Below are positions 45,740 through 53,551 of a stretch of 64,000 bases of DNA, in pieces; within the stretch, counting starts at the first letter, position 1; every line of letters begins with the position of its first letter. The notes beneath the pieces are model-generated. The model was not told where the DNA came from and did not search any database. It worked only from the letters and a program-made list of their open reading frames with translations. The position numbers and the translations under genes are program-made. The stretch is from Achromobacter pulmonis (GTDB lineage Bacteria; Pseudomonadota; Gammaproteobacteria; Burkholderiales; Burkholderiaceae_B), in assembly GCF_902859765.1 (NCBI RefSeq), contig NZ_CADIJV010000013.1, forward strand, positions 1 to 64,000. The letters are read 5' to 3'.

Positions 45740-45753
45740 TAGGAACTGTCTGA
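45740..45753 (-). promoter_or_regulatory. RcsAB-box-like motif, copy B (inverted)
   Basis: On the minus strand TCAGACAGTTCCTA, 10 of 14 matches. It lies 186 bases upstream of the REC-EAL start and 58 bases before the divergent pseudo-receiver gene, so it could serve either. Confidence 0.55.
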
Positions 45754-45810
45754 TGGTCGCGGCGAAGCGGCGTTTCTAGAATCCCATGCTTCCAATTCCG
45801 TGCTTTCGCC

Positions 45811-46227
45811 GTGGCCCATTTCGCCTTTCTGCACAACCTGCATGTGCACGCCCAATACCTCGACCGCGCCGAGCGCCTCGCGACCTGTCTGAAGGAGTCG
45901 GTGGCGACCGTCAGCCTCTATGCGGAGACCCAGGCCAGCCTGTATGCGCGGGCTGGCGCGCCGGGCAGGCACTACCTGCTGGTCGAGGGGCGCTCGTCGT
46001 GGCTGCTGCGCTTCCTGGCGGTGCCGCATTGCCCGCGGCTGGCCGGCGTGATCGCGATCGTCAGCGATCGGGCGGGCTCGGCCGATCGCGCCAAGCTCCT
46101 GCTGGCGGGCGCGGACGTCTGCCTGCCCGGCTCGGCCTTGCCGCGGGAGATGGTGGCGGCGCTGTCGGTGTTGGCGCGTATGGAACGCCGGCTCGCCGTT
46201 GCCGACCAGGGCCAGCAGGCAGCGTGA
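45811..46227 (+). CDS. Stand-alone degenerate receiver-like protein
   Basis: 138 residues from a GTG. The pattern of hydrophobic strands and the late segment IAIVSDRAGSADRAKLLLAG followed by ADVCLPGSALPREMVAALSV resembles the second half of a response-regulator receiver, as in winged-helix regulators with poorly conserved receivers, but there is no acidic pocket, no phospho-acceptor Asp at the expected place and no output domain. It is divergent from the phosphorelay operon and shares its spacer with both RcsAB-like boxes. It may be an accessory partner of one of the regulators; that is a guess. Start uncertain, as no ribosome binding site is visible. Confidence 0.6.
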   Translation: MAHFAFLHNLHVHAQYLDRAERLATCLKESVATVSLYAETQASLYARAGAPGRHYLLVEGRSSWLLRFLAVPHCPRLAGVIAIVSDRAGSADRAKLLLAGADVCLPGSALPREMVAALSVLARMERRLAVADQGQQAA

Positions 46228-46313
46228 GATTAGTTCGATTTATGGAAAACACTATTCCACCAAAGAAAAGTTTGGCAGAATGTAACCCCGGCATTCGAAT
46301 TTCCACTGAGCCC

Positions 46314-46526
46314 ATGAGCAGACCCAGAGTTGCCTTGAGCGGATGGTTGCGCGCCGCGCGCAGGAACTGGCGCCCCTTTGTCCTGGGGGTGCTGATCGTG
46401 TTTACCGTGGCGCTCGTGTGTGTCCTGTACCTGCTGGGTACGGACCGGGGCGAGCATGCGGCAATTGTCCTCGGAACGGCGCTCATCGGCATGCTCGGTC
46501 TGGGCGTCTGGGTTTGCCGCCGCTGA
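46314..46526 (+). CDS. Small two-helix membrane protein, 70 aa
   Basis: The ATG at 46314 opens a frame with normal high-GC codons; the frame is open back to an ATG at 46242, but those codons are AT-rich and unlike local genes, so I treat 46228-46313 as leader or promoter. Two helices (about 20-41 and 48-67) follow a basic N-terminus (WLRAARRNWRP). No family recognised. It converges on the cluster 2 chaperone gene. Confidence 0.6.
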   Translation: MSRPRVALSGWLRAARRNWRPFVLGVLIVFTVALVCVLYLLGTDRGEHAAIVLGTALIGMLGLGVWVCRR

Positions 46527-46548
46527 CGATCCGGCGCCCGCGCTGCCG

Positions 46549-47295
46549 TCAGTCGCCGGTGCGCTCCTGGAACACGCACAGGCCCGCTTCGCAGCGGTAG
46601 CGGTTCATGCGCAGGCCGCCATAATCATCGACGTTGCCCAGCATCAACTGGCCGGCGCTGGCGGGCAGCACTGCCTTCAGCGTCTGCTCCGACCGCGGCG
46701 CCAGCATGACGGGCGTGTCGAAGCCTGGCAGCCGCTGCTTGCGGTCCGTGCCCAGCCAGAGCACCGTGACGTAGTAGGGCGATGCATTCTTGAGCGTCAG
46801 CGTGCGGCCGTCGGTGCGCGCCTGCAAGGTCTGTTCCGGCGCGGCCTCGCCGCGCGCGGCCAACTCGGCCGGGCGCAGGAACAGCTTGATCTGGCTTTGC
46901 GTGGTCAGTTGCAAAATGCTGGCGTCCTTGTCTTTCGGCGCTGGCGGGATCTCGCGCACGTTGAAATAGAACAGGCTTTCTCGGTCCTGCGGCAGGCGCG
47001 CCCTGGCGGCGGCGCTCATCTGCGCGATCCGTACCTGCGCCTTCTTGCCCGCGTCGATGCGCTGCAGCGGCGGCAGCGCCAGCAGGTCGTTGGTGATGTT
47101 GCCATCCTGGTCTTCGATCCAGGACTGCGCCAGGTAGGGAATGTCGGCGCTTTCGTTGGTCAGCACCACGGAGACTGATTTTTGCGCGGCGCCCATGATG
47201 ATGCGGGTCCGGTCCACGTTGATCGCGGCCTGGCCAGGGGCGGAGCAGGCCAGCAGCGCCCCCAGGAGGGGCGCCGCCAAATGTTTGGTGTTCAT
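46549..47295 (-). CDS. Fimbrial periplasmic chaperone, cluster 2
   Basis: 248 residues from ATG 47295 with a signal peptide (LLACSAPGQAA). PapD-like: INVDRTRIIM opening, SVVLTNESADIPYLAQSWIED, VNVREIPP-like FYFNVREIPPAPKD and QIKLFLRPAEL with the conserved Lys. A C-terminal Cys pair (YRCEAGLC) is typical of some chaperones. It is last in cluster 2, separated from the usher by a 61-codon remnant, and has no good ribosome binding site. Confidence 0.9.
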   Translation of the reverse strand: MNTKHLAAPLLGALLACSAPGQAAINVDRTRIIMGAAQKSVSVVLTNESADIPYLAQSWIEDQDGNITNDLLALPPLQRIDAGKKAQVRIAQMSAAARARLPQDRESLFYFNVREIPPAPKDKDASILQLTTQSQIKLFLRPAELAARGEAAPEQTLQARTDGRTLTLKNASPYYVTVLWLGTDRKQRLPGFDTPVMLAPRSEQTLKAVLPASAGQLMLGNVDDYGGLRMNRYRCEAGLCVFQERTGD

Positions 47296-47348
47296 GGCTG
47301 TCTGAAAAAGGAAAACGGGGGAGTCCGGATTCACGGACGGCTCGGCGC

Positions 47349-47534
47349 TCAAGAGTAGGCCAACGCATCAGTGACGCTGGCCGAGATCGAGCCGGGGGGG
47401 CGCGGCGGGGCCTGCAATCGGTTGGCGCAGTGGTCAAGGAAATCGAAACGCAGGTCGCCCGCGCCAGGCATCGTCAGAGGCGGAATACGCGGCGCTGACG
47501 AGCGCGCTAGGGTCGAGTCGGCGAGCGGCTTCAT
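47349..47534 (-). pseudogene. Remnant of a fimbrial adhesin/subunit gene (61 codons), coupled to the usher
   Basis: The ATG at 47534 overlaps the usher stop (ATGA), the usual position and coupling of a tip-adhesin gene. The 61 residues start MKPLADSTLARSS without a usable signal peptide and end GSISASVTDALAYS, close to the pilin-type closing strand (compare VNSSVTYTLSYF in the cluster 2 pilin). Beginning and end of a subunit gene with the middle missing suggests an internal deletion. A genuine small protein cannot be excluded. Confidence 0.5.
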
Positions 47535-50020
47535 TGGCATGGCAGGGGCTGCGGCCCCGCCTCCAGGGTGGTTGGTGCGGGCAGGGTCAGGTGGCATTCC
47601 CGCTCGCCGGCCCAGGTCACGGTGAGCGCATCGCGGTCCTGCGCGTCCAGGCCGCTCAGGTAGACCAGCCCGTCATCGCCCACCATGCCGGCGCCGCGGC
47701 CGGTGCGGGTGGACAACACCACCGCGCCCAGCGGCGGACTGCTGCCGTCGGCCAGCCGTACGTGGCCCAGGATCTGTTCGCCCTGGCTGGCGCGGATGCG
47801 CGAGTAGCCGATGGCTCCTTCGGTCAGCACCTGGCCGATGACCGACTCGGCCACCTCCACGCCGTCGGGCAATGCGTTCACGTCCACCGAGATGCTGCTC
47901 TCGTGATAGCTCGATACGCCATTGACCACCGCGATGCCGAAGCGGTTGGTGACGCCGCTGCCGTTGTCCACCGGCACGTCGCCGATGCCGTCGGTGTCGA
48001 TCATCATGCGCGGCTCGTTGCCGGCGCCGGGCTGGCCGAAGGCCGCGCCCGCGGCCGTGGCGGTCACCGAGCCATACCAGTTCAGGCCGATGTTGCGGTA
48101 CTGGCCCGGCTGCACGGTGAAGTCGGCGCTGGCGCGGCCATAGGGCGTGCGGCTTTGGATGTTGCCGCTCAGGCTCTGGCGCTGCGCGTCGGCGCTGCGT
48201 TCGTCGCTCGCGCTCAGGTTCCAGGTGGTGTCCGGACGGCTGAAGTCGGTGTAGCCGGCGGTGTGCTGCATGCGGCCGTTGCCGCTGTTCTGGTAGCCGT
48301 AGTTCAATTGGCGGCTGTCGCCCAGCGGGATGCCGAGCGTGACATACATCTGGTTCTCGGTCTGGCCGTAAATGCCCTGGGTGCGGGCGAGCGACAGCGA
48401 CAGGTTGACGTTGCGCAGCGCGCCGAAGCTGGCATTCTTGCTGAGCGACAGCATGTAGTGGTTGTTGCTGGCGCCGTCGTTCCAGTAGTTCAGCCGGCTC
48501 AGCGACAGCGACACGCTCATGTCGAGCGCGCGCAGGTACTGGCTGTACGCCACCGTGTAGCTCTGCTTCTCGTCGCGGAAGTATTCGTCGCGCAGGGCCG
48601 CGCGCGCGATGTAGTCCTGCAACGACAGGAAGTGCCGCCCCGAGAACCGGTAACCCATGAAGGCGATGGTGCTGCCCAGGTCGTCGAAGGTCTTGGCGTA
48701 GTTGACGCGGTAGCTGTAGCCGATGCGGCGCGGCGCGCCCGAGAACGGCAGCCGCGCATCCGAGCGTGTGACGTCGGCCGACAGCGCGCCCAGCACGCCC
48801 AGGTTCTGACCGGCGCCCAACGCCAGCGCGTGGTAGTTGCCGTTGGTGGCGATCAGGCCGCCATACAGCGAGGTGTCGTTGAACGCGCCCCAGGTGGCCT
48901 CGCCCATGATGAAGCCGGGAGCGGCCAGCTGGTTGTTGGCGCGGCCGCCGAACAACGGCCGCCCGGCCGACACCTGGTAGCGCAGGTTGCCCTTGCGCGT
49001 CATGAAGGGCACGCTGGCGGTGGTGATCTGCCAGCTGCGCGTGCTGCCGTCGCTTTCCTGCAGCGTCACGTCCAGGTTGCCGCTGATGTTGCGGTTCAGC
49101 GCCGGCAGCACGAAGGGGCCGGGCGATACCCGCGTCTGGTACAGCAGGCGGCCGTTCTGGCTGACCGTCACCTGCGCGTTGCTGTTGGCGATGCCGGTCA
49201 CCTGCGGTGCATAGCCCTGCAGCGACGGCGGCAGCATGCGTTCATCACTGGCCAGCGTGATGCCGGCGAAGCGGAACGGGTCGAAGATGGAAGACGCCAG
49301 GTAGGTCTGGCCCAGCGTCAGCCTGGATTGCCACTGCGGCAGCGGCCGGAACAGGTAGGTCTGCGGCAGGCTGAAGCTGGCCTGCGTGCCGCCGCGGCTG
49401 TCGTAGCGGTTGTACTGGTAGTCGCTGCGCAGGCGCCAGGCGCCCAGGTTCAGGCCGGCGGTGCCATAGAGCGTGTAGCTGGCGGTGTCGCCGCCCTGCC
49501 GCGCCATGTTGCGGTTGGCCAGCAGGTTGTAGTCCAGCAGCACGCCGTTCACGCCGTGGCTCCAGCGCGCCGGCGGCACCCAGTCGGGGTCCTGGTATCG
49601 CAGCCAGGCCTGCGGCACGGTCACCGTCAGCGACTGGCTGTCGGGGCTGTAGTCGACCTTGCTGGTGGGCGTGTCCAGGTCGATGCAGGTGCCTTCGGCG
49701 GTGTTGACGCGGGCCAGCCGCGCGACGACGTCGTCCTTGAGCGTGAGCATGTCGAGCATTGCCGCGGTGATGCAGAATGCCGTGCCGTCGTCGATCACCG
49801 GCACGGCCTTGACCAGGTACTGGCTCTGGATCAGCCGCTGGTTCAGATAGAAATCCACCAGGTAGGCGCCGGGTGCGACGTAGCCGTCGCGGCTGAAAGT
49901 CGACAAATCGACGTTGCGCTTGTCTTTGGTATTGAGAAAGACGCTGCTGAATTCCGTGGCCTGCGCCGATAGCACAAAAGTACTGATTGCCATGATGGAT
50001 GCCAAACGGGCCAGGGTCAT
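47531..50020 (-). CDS. Fimbrial usher, cluster 2
   Basis: 829 residues from ATG 50020, giving a signal peptide (IMAISTFVLSAQA-TEF); the frame extends upstream without one. The usher pattern is clear: N-terminal domain with FLNTKDKRNVDLSTFSRDG and YLVDFYLNQ, barrel with QVTVSQNGRLLYQTRVSPGP, DVTLQESDG, and C-terminal TRTGRGAGMVGDDGLVYLSG. It is nearer to the classical type 1 fimbrial ushers than the cluster 1 usher is. It follows the pilin after a GC-rich hairpin. Confidence 0.93.
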   Translation of the reverse strand: MTLARLASIMAISTFVLSAQATEFSSVFLNTKDKRNVDLSTFSRDGYVAPGAYLVDFYLNQRLIQSQYLVKAVPVIDDGTAFCITAAMLDMLTLKDDVVARLARVNTAEGTCIDLDTPTSKVDYSPDSQSLTVTVPQAWLRYQDPDWVPPARWSHGVNGVLLDYNLLANRNMARQGGDTASYTLYGTAGLNLGAWRLRSDYQYNRYDSRGGTQASFSLPQTYLFRPLPQWQSRLTLGQTYLASSIFDPFRFAGITLASDERMLPPSLQGYAPQVTGIANSNAQVTVSQNGRLLYQTRVSPGPFVLPALNRNISGNLDVTLQESDGSTRSWQITTASVPFMTRKGNLRYQVSAGRPLFGGRANNQLAAPGFIMGEATWGAFNDTSLYGGLIATNGNYHALALGAGQNLGVLGALSADVTRSDARLPFSGAPRRIGYSYRVNYAKTFDDLGSTIAFMGYRFSGRHFLSLQDYIARAALRDEYFRDEKQSYTVAYSQYLRALDMSVSLSLSRLNYWNDGASNNHYMLSLSKNASFGALRNVNLSLSLARTQGIYGQTENQMYVTLGIPLGDSRQLNYGYQNSGNGRMQHTAGYTDFSRPDTTWNLSASDERSADAQRQSLSGNIQSRTPYGRASADFTVQPGQYRNIGLNWYGSVTATAAGAAFGQPGAGNEPRMMIDTDGIGDVPVDNGSGVTNRFGIAVVNGVSSYHESSISVDVNALPDGVEVAESVIGQVLTEGAIGYSRIRASQGEQILGHVRLADGSSPPLGAVVLSTRTGRGAGMVGDDGLVYLSGLDAQDRDALTVTWAGERECHLTLPAPTTLEAGPQPLPCQ

Positions 50021-50120
50021 GATGTCTTTTGCCGTCTCTCCGGCATGAGGGGGGGCCGGAAACACTCGGCGGCGACGTGGCGCGGCAGCCACCTCGGGAC
50101 GAAAAGGGAACGCGCCGGCC

Positions 50121-50152
50121 GCGCCCCGCCGCGTGGGCGGGGGGCGGGGCGC
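50121..50152 (-). promoter_or_regulatory. GC-only hairpin between pilin and usher genes
   Basis: Perfect 10-base all-GC stem (50121-50130 with 50143-50152), loop 12, starting 12 bases after the pilin stop. It has no T-tract. In chaperone-usher operons such elements stabilise the pilin transcript and lower usher expression. Confidence 0.65.
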
Positions 50153-50163
50153 CGCCGGGCCGC

Positions 50164-50733
50164 TTAGAAATAGCTCAGCGTGTAGGTGACCGAACTGTTG
50201 ACCGTGCCGGCGCCGCCGACGCCGGTGGCAAAGAGCCGTGCGAAGAAGTTCAGCGCGTTGCCGGCGCCGCCGCCGTCCGTCATCTGCTGGGCGTTGGCGG
50301 CCGCGGGCGCGGTGGTGAAATTGACGGGAGCGGTGTTGGTCTTGTCGAGGATCTGGACCACGACGTTGGCGGCGGTGCCGGTATTGGTGAGCTTGCCAGT
50401 CGCCGCGTCGCTGACGGCGCCGGTGAAGGCGATGCCGACTTTCGACAGATTGGTGGCCGGCGTGCCGGTTGGTGTGCCGAAGGAGCAGCCCGTCAGGTGG
50501 ATGCTGATCGGCACCGAGGCGGAGAATTTGTTGGCTGCGCTCAGGTCCTTCTTGGAGATCTGGCCCAGGTCGATGACCTGGTTCGAGTCGGCGGCGGTGA
50601 TGCTGCATGGCGCTTCCGTGACCGAACCGGTGAAGGTGATGGTGCCTTGGCCCATGTCGCCGGCGGCGAACGCGGCGAGCGGGCTGAGCAGGGCGGCGCT
50701 GGCGGCGGTGGCGAGGAGCGTTTTCTTGAACAT
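50164..50733 (-). CDS. Type 1-like fimbrial major subunit, cluster 2
   Basis: 189 residues with AGGA upstream and a signal peptide (TAASAALLSPLAAFA-AGD). Pilin hallmarks: GTITFTGSVTEAPCSI with Cys1, HLTGCSFG with Cys2, and the closing strand SSVTYTLSYF with the penultimate Tyr. The mature protein has about 166 residues, normal for FimA-type pilins. First gene of cluster 2. Confidence 0.95.
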   Translation of the reverse strand: MFKKTLLATAASAALLSPLAAFAAGDMGQGTITFTGSVTEAPCSITAADSNQVIDLGQISKKDLSAANKFSASVPISIHLTGCSFGTPTGTPATNLSKVGIAFTGAVSDAATGKLTNTGTAANVVVQILDKTNTAPVNFTTAPAAANAQQMTDGGGAGNALNFFARLFATGVGGAGTVNSSVTYTLSYF

Positions 50734-51156
50734 GGATAGTCCTTTTTGATATCCGTGGGGGTTTTTCTGCGCTGAATGCGGCGCAGTGGTTTAAGAAATC
50801 TCAGGAGGGCCGCGCCGGGTTCAAACAGCGGAACGGGCGGGCAGGCCCGCACCGTCAGCGGCAAGCGCCGTGCGGGGGCGGAGGAGCGGCGGGGGGGAAG
50901 GGACGGACGGCAGGGCGCGGACTGCGCGGGCATGCACCGCGCGGGAGTGCGTCGTTGGCAGGCGGAGGTGAACCCGCCAGGCAGGCGAAGGGATATGCGT
51001 CTTTTGCATCATGCGACGAATCGTGCATGACGCCAATTATCTGAACGTTAATTGCACGTCAGACTAATCTGGTTCGCGGGCGGAGGCCGCGCGGCGATTG
51101 ACCCGGCCGTACCGTACCATACGCCGCGCTGGCGTGGGCGCCGCGCGGCCGGCGTA
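50734..51156. other. 423-bp spacer upstream of the cluster 2 pilin
   Basis: No gene is seen. The first 280 bases next to the pilin are very GC-rich and include a run of seven C on the pilin strand (plus G7 at 50891-50897). The outer part (51005-51075) is AT-rich, with TTATCTGA and TCAGACTAA as an imperfect inverted pair (51037-51067); TCAGAC recalls the first half of the RcsAB-like boxes, but the second half is missing. The promoter is probably in this stretch. Confidence 0.45.
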
Positions 51157-51951
51157 TCAGGCGCGCCAGGCAAGTACGCCGGCGACCACCACGCAGACCG
51201 CCGCGAAGACCCGTTGCAGCACGGCTTGCGGCACGCGCGGCGCCACCATGCGGCCCGCCGCCATGCCGGCGATGGCGGCGGCCACGAAGGCCCATTGCGC
51301 CGCCGTCAGCGTCAGGCCGTGCAGCAGCGCCGAACTGACCGTGGCAGCCGATACCAGCGCGATGACCATGAGCGAGGTGGAGACAATGCTGATCATGCGC
51401 GCGTCGCTGAAGTGCGCCAGCGCCGGCACGATGATGAAGCCGCCGCCCACGCCCAGCATGCCGGTGCACAGACCGGACACCGCACCGATGCCGCCCAGCG
51501 TGGCGGCGGTGAGGCGGTTCCAGACGAAACGGCCGGTTTCGGGCGACAGGCGGCAGGCCTTGGGCGGCGCCTCGGGCGCGCCGTCGCCCGGCGCGCCGCG
51601 GCGCGATTGCTGCACCATGCGCGCCGCCACCAGCAGCATCACGCCGGCAAATGTCAGACTAAGCCAATGCGCCGGCAGGTGGCGGGCCAGCGACAATCCG
51701 AGGGGAGCGGTCAGCGCGCCCACCGCCGCCATCAGCATGGCGGCCTTGTAGCGCACCAGGCCGCGCAAAAGGCCCTGCAAGGCGCCGACCGCCGATGCGA
51801 TGCCCACCGCGATCAGCGCCACCGGCGCGGCCTGCGGCAGCGTCAGGCCCAGGCCGAACATCAGCGCGGGCACCGCCAGGATGCCGCCGCCCGCCCCGGT
51901 CAGGCCCAGGGAGACGCCGATACACAGGCCGAGCAGGGTCGCGGTCAACAT
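51157..51951 (-). CDS. TauE/SafE-family membrane permease
   Basis: 264 residues, about eight membrane helices, with the duplicated family motif (LGLTGAGGGILAVPALM near the N-terminus and GMLGVGGGFIIVPAL in the middle). Family members export sulfite, sulfoacetate or other organosulfur anions. It is divergent from an OmpR-type regulator across a 68-base spacer that contains a palindrome, so that two-component system may control it. Confidence 0.9.
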   Translation of the reverse strand: MLTATLLGLCIGVSLGLTGAGGGILAVPALMFGLGLTLPQAAPVALIAVGIASAVGALQGLLRGLVRYKAAMLMAAVGALTAPLGLSLARHLPAHWLSLTFAGVMLLVAARMVQQSRRGAPGDGAPEAPPKACRLSPETGRFVWNRLTAATLGGIGAVSGLCTGMLGVGGGFIIVPALAHFSDARMISIVSTSLMVIALVSAATVSSALLHGLTLTAAQWAFVAAAIAGMAAGRMVAPRVPQAVLQRVFAAVCVVVAGVLAWRA

Positions 51952-51973
51952 GGCTAATAACTTTTAGAAATTA

Positions 51974-51997
51974 ACTTATTACTTGAATAAGTATAAC
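51974..51997. promoter_or_regulatory. Palindrome and -10 box between the permease and the two-component system
   Basis: ACTTATT-ACTTG-AATAAGT (51974-51992) is a perfect 7-base inverted repeat; TATAAC (51992-51997) right of it fits a -10 for the regulator gene. Confidence 0.5.
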
Positions 51998-52019
51998 GTG
52001 CCGGGACAGGGAGTCTGCG

Positions 52020-52685
52020 ATGCGCATTTTGTTGGTCGAGGATGACGCTTCCATCGCCATGGCGATACAGGCCGGGCTCGGGTTGCAGGGGTTCGTGGTG
52101 GATGCCGTCGGCAGCTTGCGGCAGGCCGACCTGGCGATGCAGACATCCCATGTCTGCGCCTGTCTGCTGGATCTGTGCCTGCCCGATGGCGATGGCATGA
52201 CGCTGCTGCGGAAATGGCGCGCGCGCCGCGAAAGCGTGCCGGTACTGGTGCTGAGCGCGCGCTCGGCGGTCACGCAGCGCGTCGACGCGCTGCGGGCCGG
52301 CGCCGACGATTACCTTTCCAAGCCGTTCGACCTGGACGAACTGGGCGCGCGCCTGCAGGCCGTGATCCGGCGCGTGGCCGGGCATGCCAGCGATCGCATC
52401 GACCACGGCCGCCTGACCTTGTTTCCGTCGCGCGGCGAGGTGCTGCTGGATGGCGCCCGCATCACGCTGCAGCGGCGCGAGCTGGCCTTGCTCCAGACCC
52501 TGTTGCAGCATCCCGGGCAGATCCTCACCATGGACCAGCTGCACGACAGCCTCTATGGCTTCGATGACCGGGTCGAGAGCAACGCCGTCAACGTGCACAT
52601 CCATAAGCTGCGCCGCAAGTTCGGCGCGGACCTGATCGAAACCGTGCGCGGCTGGGGCTACCGGCTGGGGGCGCCGACGCCATGA
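52020..52685 (+). CDS. OmpR/QseB-like response regulator
   Basis: 221 residues; GGGAG lies upstream. Receiver with E7-D8-D9, acceptor D51 (CLLDLCLPDGDG), LSARS and SKP lysine; winged-helix output ending with NAVNVHIHKLRRKFG and IETVRGWGYRLG. A complete, phosphorylatable regulator. Its stop overlaps the kinase start by four bases. Confidence 0.95.
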   Translation: MRILLVEDDASIAMAIQAGLGLQGFVVDAVGSLRQADLAMQTSHVCACLLDLCLPDGDGMTLLRKWRARRESVPVLVLSARSAVTQRVDALRAGADDYLSKPFDLDELGARLQAVIRRVAGHASDRIDHGRLTLFPSRGEVLLDGARITLQRRELALLQTLLQHPGQILTMDQLHDSLYGFDDRVESNAVNVHIHKLRRKFGADLIETVRGWGYRLGAPTP

Positions 52686-53551
52686 TCGCCGGCGGGCGCG
52701 CGATGCTGCTGCTGGGCGCCACCTGGGTCGCCGGGGTGGTGGCCGGGTGGCTGGCGGCAAGGGGGCTGCCAAGAAGGGGCGCCGAACGCCTGCCGGCGCC
52801 GCATGCGTTGGCGCGGCACATGGAAGAAACGCTGCGGCGCGAACGGCATTTTTCGGATTACGCCGCGCACGAGATGCGTTCGCCGGTCACCGCGATCAAG
52901 GCGCATCTGCAGGTGCTGCAACGGCTGCCGGCGGCGCGCGATGCGGCCAGCAGCCAGGCGATCGCGCAGGCATTGCTGGGCACCGAGCGCCTGGAGCGCC
53001 TGATCGAACAATTGTTGACGCTGGCCCGTGTCGATGGCGCCGAGGCGGCCGAGGGGCCGGCCTGCGACGCCATGACGGTGTTGGATCGGGTGGCGTGCCG
53101 CAAGCCCGCCCGGGTGCGCTGGCGCCTGCCCGGCGAACTGCCATGGGCGGCGCTGCCGGACGCCTTGCTGGACTGCGCGGTGCGCAACCTGGTGGACAAC
53201 GCCCTCAAGTATTCGCCGCCGGACCGGCCGGTGGAGGTCGACGCCACGGTCTTGCCGCACTGGCTGGTGGTGGCGGTGCGCGACCACGGTCCCGGCCTGA
53301 CCGCGACGCAGTGCGAACAGGCGGCCGAGCCGTTCTGGCGCGGCCAGCGTCAGGTCGAGGGGGCGGGCCTGGGGCTGTCGATCGTGGCGACCATCGCGGC
53401 GCGCCATGGCGGCATGCTGGCGCTGGCGCCGGCCGCGGGCGGCGGCCTTTGCGCGCGCCTGACCCTGCCGCTGGCCGAGACGCCGGTTATTCCCAGGATC
53501 GAGAATAGCTGTGATCCCGGAACAGCTCGGGCAGGCCCGACACCTGTTTGA
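52682..53551 (+). CDS. Sensor histidine kinase with minimal sensor region
   Basis: 289 residues. One N-terminal membrane helix (about 7-27), then directly the dimerisation domain with H63 in DYAAHEMRSPVTAI and an ATPase domain with NLVDNALKYSP, VRDHGPGL and GAGLGLSIV. QseC/TctE-type partners normally have two helices, a periplasmic domain of 100 or more residues and often HAMP; all are missing here. It may sense the membrane or rely on a partner protein. The last 65 bases overlap, on the opposite strand, the 3' end of the IbrB-like gene. Confidence 0.9.
   Translation: MIAGGRAMLLLGATWVAGVVAGWLAARGLPRRGAERLPAPHALARHMEETLRRERHFSDYAAHEMRSPVTAIKAHLQVLQRLPAARDAASSQAIAQALLGTERLERLIEQLLTLARVDGAEAAEGPACDAMTVLDRVACRKPARVRWRLPGELPWAALPDALLDCAVRNLVDNALKYSPPDRPVEVDATVLPHWLVVAVRDHGPGLTATQCEQAAEPFWRGQRQVEGAGLGLSIVATIAARHGGMLALAPAAGGGLCARLTLPLAETPVIPRIENSCDPGTARAGPTPV

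Noticed and set aside
50891-50897. C7 run upstream of the pilin as a Bordetella fim-type phase-variation tract
   Set aside because: Known fim promoter C-tracts are about twice as long and sit next to the promoter; seven bases in GC-rich DNA is expected by chance.
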